64,000 nucleotides of DNA, from assembly GCF_900115845.1 (NCBI RefSeq), contig NZ_FOXX01000006.1, positions 124,001 to 188,000 on the forward strand. Reading direction: 5' to 3'. The stretch comes from Priestia endophytica DSM 13796. Its GTDB lineage: Bacteria > Bacillota > Bacilli > Bacillales > Bacillaceae_H. Numbering within the stretch: the first letter of the stretch is position 1; the number at the start of each line of letters is the position of its first letter. This document shows positions 18,629 to 26,928 of the stretch, piece after piece. The notes below the pieces were generated by a model. The model saw nothing but the letters and a program-made list of their open reading frames with translations. It ran no database searches and was not told the DNA's origin. The translations under genes and the position numbers were made by a program.

Positions 18629-21445
18629 GTGGAAGAACAACAAAATGAGAAAATGTCATCAAAAGCAAGATGGATTATTGGGGGCATTGTCACCATTTGT
18701 CTTGCAGTTCTGATCGTAGTGGCAATTCAGCTTAATAAAAAGCAGGAGCCAGAAGTAGCGACAGAAGCAACGCAGGATAAAAAAGAAAAAACAGCAGATG
18801 AGCAAATTGGAAGTGACCTCGAAAAAGCCTTAAGTGAGTTAAAGAAGGATAAAAGCAGTGAGGATAAGAAAACAGATAGCAAAGATAAAGCAACGGCAAC
18901 AAAATCAAGTGACCCATTTGCTTATCTTTTCAACCCATCAAAATCAGATGATCCTTTAACATTCCTAAGCATTGATCCAACAGACCTTCCAGATGTTCCA
19001 GAGCCTGTTGTGAGTAAGACAGAGGATGTAGCAGGGGTGCAGGATGACAAAACGCCGAATGGTCCGGTTGTTACGCTTCCAACGGATAAGATTACGGACT
19101 TACCAACTGTTCCATCATTGCCAACTAGTGATGACCCAACGCTTCCAAGTGATGCTGTTGATGAGGGAGATGGGGATGATAAGGTTCCGACAGATGTACC
19201 TGGGACTGTGATTCCACCTACAGGTAATCAAGACAATATTGACAATCAGGATAAAGGTGATACTGGTACTCCGGACGATTCTAATAATGGAGGAACAAAT
19301 AAGCCGACACCAGATCCAGATGATGAAGGAACAAATAAGCCGACACCAGATCCAGACGATGAAGGAACAAATAAGCCAACGCCAGATCCAGACGATGAAG
19401 GAACAAATAAGCCAACGCCAGATCCAGACGATGAAGGAACAAATAAACCAACACCGGATCCAGACGATGAAGGAACAAATAAACCAACACCAGATCCAGA
19501 TGATGAAGGAACAAATAAGCCAACGCCAGATCCAGACGATGAAGGAACAAATAAGCCAACGCCAGATCCAGACGATGAAGGAACAAATAAACCAACACCG
19601 AATCCAGGTGAACAGCTTGAAAATCTTACACTTGCTCTTCCAGAAGACACATATGAACGTTTAGTATCTTATAGAGAACAACAGCAAATATATAATGCCC
19701 TTTATTATGGGAATAAAGAGGGTTTAAAGGATCAAGAAGTTGTTACCCTATTGGATGAGATGCTTAGAAATTACAACAATGCAAGCGATACGGATATTAC
19801 GGCTCGTCAGCTTATTCAATCTTTAACTCAGTCCCAGCTTAATGATGAACAAGCTAGAATATACAATGCACAGCTTACAAAGCTTAAGGAAGAAATTGAA
19901 AAAGTTACGCGTGAAGAATATGTTGATGTTTATGTTATTAAAGAAGGAAGCTCTAAAGATCAGCTTTATTATGCTGGTACATTTGAAGACCTTTTAAACG
20001 GAAATAAGGTTGAACTGGAGAAAGCGAAAAACAGCGAGATGGCTTTAGCAGATCAAAAAGCAAGTGAAGCTGCTGAGAATTTAAGAAATAACAAGCTAGA
20101 TGAGCTGCAACGTAAAGCTAATCAAAAAGCCCTTATTGAAGCAATTAATAGCTATCAACTTATTGCAAATTATTCAACTGAGGCTGATAACGAAGCAGAA
20201 GCTAAACGAAACGAAGCACTCCGCATCCTTAGCGAATCTGTGAAAGCTTCAGATGAGCCCGAAATAGAGAATAATGATACAACTAAAGTAGAAAACGATG
20301 AAGATAAGACTGAAGCAAAAGTTGATAATCAGCAAGAACTTAAAAACTCTCTTAATCAGTTAATGGAAGAGAAAAAATATATCCAAGTTCTGCAACAAGC
20401 TTCAGCATATGTAGAACAGTATCCAGAATTGGATGATACTATTAAGGAAGCAAGTGAGAAGCTTCTTGAACAATCTATTAAAGATATGAAGAGCAATAAT
20501 GCTTACACAGATGAAGATACGAAGAAATATCTTTCCCAAAGCTATGCTGCTTTAACTGGTTTATCAAAGGTGCCAAATGAGGTAAGTGAGAAAGCTAAAG
20601 AAGAGTTTTATGGTTATCGTTTAGTTATGCAAGCAGAAAAACTAATCGAAAGTGATTCAACTCAAGCAGCCATTTTTGCTTATGAAGGATATAAACGCCA
20701 AGAAACAGATGGCGCAAAAGCGATTTTACAAAAGGCAAATACAACTTTAGGTGAAAAAGCGTTAAATATGGAGAGTAAAGATGATGCTGAGCGTGCATAT
20801 GAAATTTTAACGGTAACAGCAAAGGGGGTAAATGATACCCTGATGCAAACAGCTGTTGATCGTAAAACAGCATATGGCTACGTTGAAGCAGGAGAAAAAC
20901 GTTATGATGCTGGTGAAATCGAAGAAGCTATTGCATACGGAAGTGAAGCAAACCGACTTTATCCAGAAAAGAATTTAGGAGGAGCGCTTGTTGAAAAAGT
21001 AGCAAACCGCCTACTAGAAGAAGCTGAGCAAAAAGAACTTACAGAACAAGTTGAAAGCTATAACTTAATTGTAAATGTCAAAGGACTTGACGAAAGTATA
21101 AAAACACAAGCAGAAAATCGTAAGACAGTTATTGATGCACTTGACAGAGTGAAAAATATAGAAAAGAAAGAACAACAGCTTTACTACTTGTATACAGCAT
21201 TAGAAAAGATAGAAGAAACAAAAGATAGTGCTTGGTCTAAGGAAATGAAAGTAGAAGTGCAAACCCAATATGACGCTTGTATAAAAGATATGTTAACGCA
21301 AGCTCAAACATGGAGCACAGGAAATGAAGAAGAGAAAGTAAAAGCTGCAACTTACTATAAAGCCATTGTTGAGATTGGTAAATATGCAGGAGAAGAAACG
21401 GTAACGAATGCTAAAACAGAGTTAACAGAGCTTGGATATGAGTAA
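18629..21445 (+). CDS. Membrane-anchored repeat-stalk protein of the type VII operon
   Basis: A 938-residue protein of unknown family. A short cytoplasmic N-terminus and one TM helix (about 15-37) are followed by a Lys/Asp/Ser-rich and Pro-rich linker, and then a 12-residue repeat (GTNKPTPDPDDE) in eight exact copies plus a partial ninth (residues 222-329). About 600 residues of Glu/Lys-rich helices with TPR-like spacing form the C-terminus, placed outside the membrane. The start is GTG 18629, seven bases after GGGAGGG. The kinase gene stops 15 bases earlier, so the two are coupled. The Pro/Asp repeat looks like a rigid, acidic wall-spanning stalk. It may replace EsaA or EssA as the extracellular part of the machine; that is inference. 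Confidence 0.75.
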   Translation: MEEQQNEKMSSKARWIIGGIVTICLAVLIVVAIQLNKKQEPEVATEATQDKKEKTADEQIGSDLEKALSELKKDKSSEDKKTDSKDKATATKSSDPFAYLFNPSKSDDPLTFLSIDPTDLPDVPEPVVSKTEDVAGVQDDKTPNGPVVTLPTDKITDLPTVPSLPTSDDPTLPSDAVDEGDGDDKVPTDVPGTVIPPTGNQDNIDNQDKGDTGTPDDSNNGGTNKPTPDPDDEGTNKPTPDPDDEGTNKPTPDPDDEGTNKPTPDPDDEGTNKPTPDPDDEGTNKPTPDPDDEGTNKPTPDPDDEGTNKPTPDPDDEGTNKPTPNPGEQLENLTLALPEDTYERLVSYREQQQIYNALYYGNKEGLKDQEVVTLLDEMLRNYNNASDTDITARQLIQSLTQSQLNDEQARIYNAQLTKLKEEIEKVTREEYVDVYVIKEGSSKDQLYYAGTFEDLLNGNKVELEKAKNSEMALADQKASEAAENLRNNKLDELQRKANQKALIEAINSYQLIANYSTEADNEAEAKRNEALRILSESVKASDEPEIENNDTTKVENDEDKTEAKVDNQQELKNSLNQLMEEKKYIQVLQQASAYVEQYPELDDTIKEASEKLLEQSIKDMKSNNAYTDEDTKKYLSQSYAALTGLSKVPNEVSEKAKEEFYGYRLVMQAEKLIESDSTQAAIFAYEGYKRQETDGAKAILQKANTTLGEKALNMESKDDAERAYEILTVTAKGVNDTLMQTAVDRKTAYGYVEAGEKRYDAGEIEEAIAYGSEANRLYPEKNLGGALVEKVANRLLEEAEQKELTEQVESYNLIVNVKGLDESIKTQAENRKTVIDALDRVKNIEKKEQQLYYLYTALEKIEETKDSAWSKEMKVEVQTQYDACIKDMLTQAQTWSTGNEEEKVKAATYYKAIVEIGKYAGEETVTNAKTELTELGYE
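19292..19615 (+). repeat. 36-bp in-frame tandem repeat (nine units)
   Basis: Nine consecutive 36-base units, eight encoding the identical 12-residue peptide and the ninth ending in NPGEQ. Units differ only at silent positions (GCC/GCG/ACA third bases, GAT/GAC), so the peptide is conserved while DNA drifts. Copy number could change by slippage. Long open frames on the other strand and frames across this stretch are artefacts of the repeat. Confidence 0.95.
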
Positions 21446-21451
21446 TAGATA

Positions 21452-21476
21452 GAGGCCGGAGAAATCCGGCCTTTAT
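21452..21476 (+). terminator. Terminator of the type VII operon
   Basis: AGGCCGGA / TCCGGCCT stem with a GAAA tetraloop followed by TTATT. Confidence 0.8.
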
Positions 21477-21588
21477 TGTATAAATAATGTTTATAGGTTA
21501 AGGGTAGTTAAAGATTTTTTAGGATACACATGTGTAAGGGAGGGTTTTTTACAGTCAAATAACTTAGTAAAGCAAAGGATTGATAAAA

Positions 21589-22599
21589 GTGAGATTATCA
21601 GATCGATGGGAGGCAGATGATAGAATGTTTCTAGAAATAGCTATTAAAAAGCGAATTTTACCGACTCTTTACGGAGGTATTATTGGCGATATGTTAGGAG
21701 TACCTGTAGAGTTTAAAAAAAGAGGTACTTTTCATATTAACCATGTCACGGGATATGGAACGTATAATCAGCCACCTGGTACATGGTCGGACGATACGTC
21801 AATGACTTTATGTTTAGTCGAAACCTTAATGGAAAATGGTAGTCCGCTAGATTTGATGAAGAAGTTTGTACAATATGAAGAGAATGGCTACCTTACCCCT
21901 TATGGAAAAATGTTTGATATAGGGATTGCCACTGTAAAAGCAATTAGACGTTTTAAGGAAGGGACACCATTAGCACAATGTGGTGGAACATCTGAATATG
22001 ATAATGGAAATGGAGCAATTATGAGGATAGCTCCATTAGCCTTCATGTTAAATAATGATTTTGACTTTGATAAACACGTTAAAATCATTAAACAATATAC
22101 GGAAATAACACACGCGCATCCACGAGCTATTGTCGGTTCTTTTATTTATGTAGAATTGTTGGTTAGAATGTCTCTGAATGATTCCCTTGAAAAAGCGATT
22201 CAAAATATACAGCTTCTTTTTAATCATATTTTTCATGAAGAGCATCCTTATCAAAAAGAATTTCAACACTATAAAAGAATATTTAAAGATAATTTCTTTA
22301 ACACTCCAGAAGAAGAAATTTTGTCAGGTGGTTATGTAGTACATACTCTAGAAGCAGCTATATGGTGTTTAGGGACGACTTCTTCTTTTAAAGAAGCGGT
22401 TTTAAAAGCCGTTAATCTAGGGGATGACACAGATACAGTAGGAGCGATAACAGGGGCTTTAGCAGGAATGCACTACAAGATGGAAGGCATCCCTAAAGAT
22501 TGGTTAGAGAAGATAGTGGGAAAAGACAAAGTTGATGAGTTAATCAAAGACTTTTGTGACGCTAGAGTAGAGCAAGATATGAAGGAAGGAAAGTATTGA
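21589..22599 (+). CDS. ADP-ribosylglycohydrolase family protein
   Basis: A 336-residue member of the ADP-ribosylglycohydrolase (DraG/ARH) family, which removes ADP-ribose from modified proteins or nucleic acids using a binuclear Mg/Mn site. The expected motifs appear in order: GGIIGDMLGVPVEF near the N-terminus, WSDDTSM, AHPRA, and GDDTDTVGAITGALAG near the C-terminus. GTG 21589 follows AAAGGA; ATG 21625 with GGGAGG upstream is a real alternative that would remove 12 residues. It lies directly behind the type VII operon and ahead of decayed immunity genes. ARH proteins are known to act as immunity proteins against ADP-ribosylating toxins, so an immunity role is plausible but inferred. Confidence 0.85.
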   Translation: MRLSDRWEADDRMFLEIAIKKRILPTLYGGIIGDMLGVPVEFKKRGTFHINHVTGYGTYNQPPGTWSDDTSMTLCLVETLMENGSPLDLMKKFVQYEENGYLTPYGKMFDIGIATVKAIRRFKEGTPLAQCGGTSEYDNGNGAIMRIAPLAFMLNNDFDFDKHVKIIKQYTEITHAHPRAIVGSFIYVELLVRMSLNDSLEKAIQNIQLLFNHIFHEEHPYQKEFQHYKRIFKDNFFNTPEEEILSGGYVVHTLEAAIWCLGTTSSFKEAVLKAVNLGDDTDTVGAITGALAGMHYKMEGIPKDWLEKIVGKDKVDELIKDFCDARVEQDMKEGKY

Positions 22600-22842
22600 T
22601 GGTGAGATTAACATAGAAAATACATTTTTTATAAACTGGTAAAACAGGAAGATAAACCTCTTTAAAACAAGCCGAGGAGAATACTATGACTGAAGCAGCA
22701 ATATGGTGACTGCTCAAGAAATATTAGTGCCAATAGGGAAATTTAATTAGCGGAGATGGAGCGAAGCCTTGGGGAACTTTCTAATAAATAGAAAGGAGTC
22801 TATTTTGGTTTATGGCAGGAAATAGATTGGGAGAGATTCAAA
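22600..22842 (+). other. Degenerate coding remnant
   Basis: A start-like ATG at 22686 follows GAGGAG, but the frame (MTEAAIW...) is broken by several stops. In the same frame it continues with a protein-like segment (GNLISGDGAKPWGTF). It looks like the remains of a toxin or immunity-type gene; I do not recognise the family. Confidence 0.35.
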
Positions 22843-23366
22843 ATGGACCAATTTAATAATTTAAGTGTTGATGCTAAAGTAGTGTATCTACTGTCACTAT
22901 CTGAATCAATTATACCCAACATCTCACAATCTGCTGGATATAAAATAGCGGTTGAGTCATTAGAGGAAGCTTGGAAATGGGTAAAGTTTAAAAATATAGA
23001 GGCCCACAACCTTTACTTATATTTAGAAAACATGGATGAACAGGATATTATGACATATACGCAACTTGAGGATGATTGTGATAAAGAAAAAGTATGGATA
23101 TGCATAGGAAATGCGTTAGCTTATATAATACGTGAGGCGTATCACTATGAAAAAAAAGCTATCTTCCTCAAAAAATTGAGAGTGTTGATGATGAGACAAT
23201 TGAAAGTTTTATAGCAAATTTTAAAAAGGTATACAGAGATAACTGTTTAGCAGAGGAATTACTACACTACCTACATACAAATTATCCAAGGGAGTCTGAT
23301 AAAGAAGTAGATATAAAATTAATAAAGGCTTTTATTCATAATCTTAATGAACATGGAAATATTTGA
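22843..23366 (+). pseudogene. Imm6-like immunity gene, frameshifted
   Basis: The first 105 or so codons encode an Imm6-type protein: W-containing helix (EEAWKWVKFK), LYLYLENMDE, then VWICIGNALAYIIREAYHYE. The same order occurs in the intact homologue at 31191-31652. At the eight-A run 23150-23157 the frame is lost and the reading stops early at 23214. Adding one A restores YLPQKIESVDDETIESFI, which matches the PQTLESIDEEFIEHFL segment of the intact copy, and the frame then stays open to 23366. It is thus one gene with a one-base indel in a homopolymer: a real mutation, a slippage switch or a sequencing error. Confidence 0.75.
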
Positions 23367-23398
23367 AGGCTTATTCTAGTAGAAGAAAGGTGATTACA

Positions 23399-23770
23399 AT
23401 CAATAAATATATGACACTTGGTATTCTTAAAGACAATATCCATGACATTACGAAAGACTTACAAAACATTTTAAACGTACACTTTGAAGAACACGAAAGT
23501 AGTTATTGGGGAGAATATACTGTTGCAATATTATCTGCAAGAGAAAGTATAAAGCTCACTTATAATTACGTAGATGATGATTAGCAAGAAGAAGAATTTA
23601 AACAGTATCCATTATTACTTAAATTAAATCGAGTGAAAGAACCTGAAAAGATGATTAACTTGCTGTGTAGCAAACTTTCTTATATTACTCCCTTATATTT
23701 AGAGGAAATAGAAGCAAGGGTTGGGCGTAGGAAGTACTATAATGATGATAGGCAGGATGAGTTGTATTGA
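23399..23770 (+). pseudogene. Putative immunity-type gene with lost start and nonsense codon
   Basis: A frame beginning INKYMTLGILKDN and passing through HFEEHESSYWGEYTV and NYVDDD is stopped by TAG at 23582-23584. Beyond it the frame is open to 23770 (QEEEFKQYPLLLKLNR...). TAG is one base from TGG (Trp). A textbook GAAAGGTGAT site ends seven bases before ATC at 23399-23401, where an ATG would be expected, so the start also seems lost. I do not recognise the family; the position behind a broken Imm6 gene and the small acidic character suggest an immunity protein. Confidence 0.55.
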
Positions 23771-23846
23771 GTTAGTAAAGCATCCTGTTCATAAATTATT
23801 ATATAGAAAACAATTCTTCAAATATCTAACTAAAGGAGCAACTCAT

Positions 23847-24554
23847 ATGAAAAAACTAGGCTGTTTTCATGCTCACCATTCTAATATTCAATATATCGAA
23901 GAAGCGTTAAAGGGAACAGGAATTGAACTTGTGCATTTTGTTGATCCAGGTCTAACTTATCGGGCAAAAGATAGAGATTTTACAGTAGAAGATGTTCAAA
24001 ATAAAATTCATCATACCATCCGTTGGATAGAAACTTCAGGAGTTGATGCCATTTTAATCACATGTACGTTTTTTACAGCTCATCTTTGTCAAAATGACCT
24101 CTCGTCTTCCATTCCTGTGATAAAAATTGATACACCATTATTCCATGAACTATGTAAAAAAGAAGAACAGCAAATATTATTATTTACAAATCCTGATACA
24201 GTAGAAGGAACGATGAAAGAGCTCGAGAAGTTTGCTGATGAGCATCACAAGAAGATTAATGTAACTCCAGTGCTTCTAGAAGGAACGTTTAAACTGATTA
24301 TGCGTGGAGAAGAAGTGGAATATAGAAAACAAGTCAAAGAGAAGTTATCATTATATGTACAAAGTAAAGAAAATCATTCTCTAGCTGTCGCACAGCTTTC
24401 TGTGGCATCCATTACGCAATGCGTAGACAGAACCATTTTAAATCCTTTAACACCTCTTCGTCGATATATAGAGAAGACCCTAAATGAAGACAGACACAAA
24501 GTTCAAGGGAATTTCTCCATATGTTACGATAAAAGTAGCTTTCTAAAAAGGTAG
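23847..24554 (+). CDS. Asp/Glu racemase-like protein
   Basis: A 235-residue protein with the fold pattern of the aspartate/glutamate/hydantoin racemase superfamily. The first catalytic Cys region is present (AILITCTFFT, Cys near residue 78). The second half, where a second Cys is normally found, reads LAVAQLSVASIT with no Cys, so a two-base racemase mechanism is doubtful. ATG 23847 is chosen because AAAGGAG lies eight bases upstream; longer upstream frames overlap the preceding pseudogene. The small membrane protein gene starts nine bases after its stop, so the two form an operon. Substrate unknown. Confidence 0.65.
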   Translation: MKKLGCFHAHHSNIQYIEEALKGTGIELVHFVDPGLTYRAKDRDFTVEDVQNKIHHTIRWIETSGVDAILITCTFFTAHLCQNDLSSSIPVIKIDTPLFHELCKKEEQQILLFTNPDTVEGTMKELEKFADEHHKKINVTPVLLEGTFKLIMRGEEVEYRKQVKEKLSLYVQSKENHSLAVAQLSVASITQCVDRTILNPLTPLRRYIEKTLNEDRHKVQGNFSICYDKSSFLKR

Positions 24555-24563
24555 TGAAGCACT

Positions 24564-24899
24564 TTGACAAAACTCGTTTTATTTGCAAATGCTATCATCT
24601 TTTCTTTATGGCTTATTCTTCAAATTGCTTTAGACGTAAGTGTTACTCGTAATCCATTAAACTATTTCATCTTAATTCTTATGTTTTTCTTACTGATTAA
24701 ACACCTTAAAAAGAAGGAAGAGCCGGAAAAGGGTGATGTTGTAAAAATTGCGTTACCAGCTGTCATTGTCATATTTATACTGTGGATTTTAATTCAAGTA
24801 GCTTTACAAGGAAACATTGCTCAAAATCCACTGAACTATACGATTGTAGGGACTATTTTTTTCCTTACTATAAAGTATATAAAAAGCAGAGTGAAATAA
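24564..24899 (+). CDS. Small membrane protein with internal duplication
   Basis: A 111-residue hydrophobic protein made of two homologous halves, each with two TM helices and a conserved NPLNY motif between them (residues about 5-50 and 65-110). The halves are joined by a charged linker (KKKEEPEKGD). Start is TTG 24564, with AAAGG upstream and only nine bases from the preceding stop. No known family recognised; the tandem two-helix design is reminiscent of small transporters or scaffold proteins, but nothing more can be said. Confidence 0.6.
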   Translation: MTKLVLFANAIIFSLWLILQIALDVSVTRNPLNYFILILMFFLLIKHLKKKEEPEKGDVVKIALPAVIVIFILWILIQVALQGNIAQNPLNYTIVGTIFFLTIKYIKSRVK

Positions 24900-24900
24900 C

Positions 24901-24933
24901 AAAAGCCCAAGACACAAAGTCTTGGGCTTTTCT
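24901..24933. terminator. Bidirectional intrinsic terminator
   Basis: A 13-bp stem (AAAAGCCCAAGAC / GTCTTGGGCTTTT) with A residues on one side and T on the other. It serves both the membrane protein gene and convergent guaC. Confidence 0.9.
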
Positions 24934-24938
24934 ATTTA

Positions 24939-25925
24939 TTAATACGTTTTATCACCATTAAAGATCGAATTTTTCACAATTACATAATCAACGTTACGGA
25001 TGGCTTCCAACTTATTGCCACCAGCATAAGAAATAGAAGACTGAAGATCTTGTTCCATTTCTGTTAACGTATCTTGAAGAGCACCTTTATGCTCTACGTA
25101 CATTTTCTTTCCTTCAACGTTTTTCTTTTCGCCTTTTTGGAATTCAGAAGCTGAACCAAAGTATTCTTTGTAGAGCTTGCCATCTTCTCGTACAACAGAC
25201 TCTCCAGGAGACTCTTCATGTCCGGCAAATAGAGAACCAATCATAACCATAGCAGCACCAAAGCGAACAGATTTTGCGATATCACCGTGCGTGCGGATTC
25301 CACCATCAGCAATAATCGGTTTGCTTGCGGCTTTTGCACACCAGCGAAGAGCAGCTAGCTGCCATCCACCTGTTCCAAAGCCTGTTTTAATTTTTGTAAT
25401 ACATACTTTTCCTGGACCAATCCCAACTTTAGTTGCGTCTGCGCCAGCGCGCTCTAATTCGCGTACTGCTTCAGGCGTTCCAACATTTCCGGCAATAACG
25501 AATGTAGTTGGTAAAAGGTTTTTAATATGTCCAATCATTTTAATCACGGCATTTGAATGTCCGTGGGCAATATCAATTGTAATATATTCTGGTGCAAGAC
25601 CTTCATCTGCGAGCTGTTGAACAAATGTGTACTCTTCTTCTTTAACACCAACACTAATGGATGCGAATAGTCCACGTTCTTTCATGTCTTTTACAAATGA
25701 AAGTCGCTTTTCTGGTTGGAAACGGTGCATTACATAAAAGTAACCGTTTTCTGCTAAGTAAACAGAGATTTTCTCATCAATAATTGTTTGCATGTTTGCA
25801 GGAACTACAGGAAGTTTGAACGTACGACCGCCAAACTCGACCGTTGTATCACACTCAGAACGGCTATTTACTACAGATTTAGCTGGAATTAACTGAATAT
25901 CTTCATAGTCAAACACGTTTTCCAT
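24939..25925 (-). CDS. guaC: GMP reductase
   Basis: A 328-residue NADPH-dependent enzyme that converts GMP to IMP, balancing guanine and adenine nucleotides. The IMPDH/GMPR barrel signature with its catalytic Cys is present ([20 protein letters not shown]). So are the phosphate-binding strands ([16 protein letters not shown] and [19 protein letters not shown]). No CBS domains are inserted, which separates it from IMP dehydrogenase. Length matches B. subtilis GuaC. AGAGGTG precedes the start. It is monocistronic, with a strong promoter upstream and a shared terminator downstream. Confidence 0.95.
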   Translation of the reverse strand: MENVFDYEDIQLIPAKSVVNSRSECDTTVEFGGRTFKLPVVPANMQTIIDEKISVYLAENGYFYVMHRFQPEKRLSFVKDMKERGLFASISVGVKEEEYTFVQQLADEGLAPEYITIDIAHGHSNAVIKMIGHIKNLLPTTFVIAGNVGTPEAVRELERAGADATKVGIGPGKVCITKIKTGFGTGGWQLAALRWCAKAASKPIIADGGIRTHGDIAKSVRFGAAMVMIGSLFAGHEESPGESVVREDGKLYKEYFGSASEFQKGEKKNVEGKKMYVEHKGALQDTLTEMEQDLQSSISYAGGNKLEAIRNVDYVIVKNSIFNGDKTY

Positions 25926-25964
25926 TAGTTACACCTCTAAATACGAATATTTATATTTAAATTC

Positions 25965-26012
25965 ACTTTCAACGTTCGTTAAAAATATACTTCATTTTGA
26001 GTTAGTTGTCAA
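25965..26012 (-). promoter_or_regulatory. guaC promoter with PurBox-like sequence
   Basis: On the minus strand TTGACA (26012-26007), a 17-base spacer and TATATT (25989-25984) form a near-consensus sigma-A promoter. Just after it lies TTAACGAACGTT, containing the CGAAC core of PurR operators. guaC belongs to the PurR regulon in B. subtilis. The promoter is clear; PurR control here is inferred from a single half-box. Confidence 0.65.
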
Positions 26013-26445
26013 ACTTTTATAATATTTTTATTTCTTAAGATAAAATAATAGTTTTTATAAAGATTTGAACATAAAAAGTAGGAAAGTAAGCGCTATATTC
26101 CTCTTTTCTTTTCCTAATTTAATTCTTTCTATGATTAAGAGAGGAAAGACGTATTGTTCGGATTTTTGAAGATCGTCTAGAATGAAGTTTGGAGGTGATG
26201 TAGATTGAAGCACTTTCTGTTTTTTCTTTTTTAGCATCTTCGTTAAGAATAAACTTATTCAGCTAACTTTAAAATGTAAAAATCATTTTGAAATAGGGAA
26301 AGAAATAGTCTTATGAAAAGAAGGGGGAAGACGAACCTCCTATTTCGAACATGATGCATATATTATAAGGGTGTTGCGTAAATAATGTAGCATTGAAGTG
26401 CATGACCAATATAAGAAAAAGGATAGGATGTTGTGAGAAGAAGTT
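26013..26445. other. Gap without intact gene
   Basis: AT-rich sequence with only short unsupported frames. Its right part continues out of the sortase fragment and may be the far side of the deletion that destroyed that gene. Confidence 0.4.
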
Positions 26446-26745
26446 CATTTTTATTTTTGTTATCTTGTATGTAAAATCTCGATATAAAAGACTCATTTTT
26501 AGCATGTCACCAGTTTTAGGTTCACCTGTACGGCGGGAAACAGGGTCACGATGTCCATATAGAACAATTTGTCCTCTTTCATTTGGATAAACATTTTGTT
26601 TATAATGACCAACGCTTTTTTTTAAGTCATTGCTGTTTGTTCCTTCTACAATAGCAAGCTCAGCTTCGATTTTAGGAAGAGAGAGTACACCCACAGTTTT
26701 ACCGAATTTAGGTTTTCTTACAGTAATAAGATTGTCCTAGTCGCT
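26446..26745 (-). pseudogene. Fragment of a class D sortase
   Basis: About 95 codons match the middle of a class D sortase: KTVGVLSLPKIEAELAIVEGT, then a GH..N turn, then GQIVLYGHRD with the catalytic His, and FTYKITKIK. The N-terminal membrane anchor is missing: an in-frame TAG stands just upstream and there is no ribosome binding site. The C-terminal half with the catalytic Cys and Arg is also gone; after position 26446 the frame (open to 26311) encodes unrelated residues. A dead remnant. Confidence 0.7.
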
Positions 26746-26883
26746 TTATAAGTTTACAAAGCCGAGTATAGGAGCTTGTTCTTATAAGAGGACGGATTAA
26801 TCTTCTAATGTCTTGATCGAAAGGTAAACAAAATATTTTTCAATAAGCTACAGCTCTTTGATCATCTTGTATATAAAAGAAAT

Positions 26884-26923
26884 AAAAAACCTAGCTTATG
26901 AATTTGTAAGCTAGGTTTTTTTG
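26884..26923. terminator. Intrinsic terminator of the RraA-like gene
   Basis: Long stem (AAAACCTAGCTTAT / GTAAGCTAGGTTTT) with A and T runs on its two sides; it could work in both directions. Confidence 0.85.
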
Positions 26924-26928
26924 CGCTG

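Noticed and set aside
19239-19664. Long open frames on the other forward frame and on the minus strand across the 36-bp repeat
   Set aside because: They arise because a 36-base repeat keeps every frame open. They have no ribosome binding sites and give low-complexity peptides.
22681-22842. Possible small gene starting at ATG 22686
   Set aside because: Stopped after seven codons and interrupted several times; kept only as a remnant.
25177-25620. 147-codon plus-strand frame opposite guaC
   Set aside because: Antisense shadow of a conserved gene, with no ribosome binding site.
24900-26020. Purine riboswitch before guaC
   Set aside because: The leader is short and lacks the conserved three-way junction; only a promoter and a PurBox-like core are visible.
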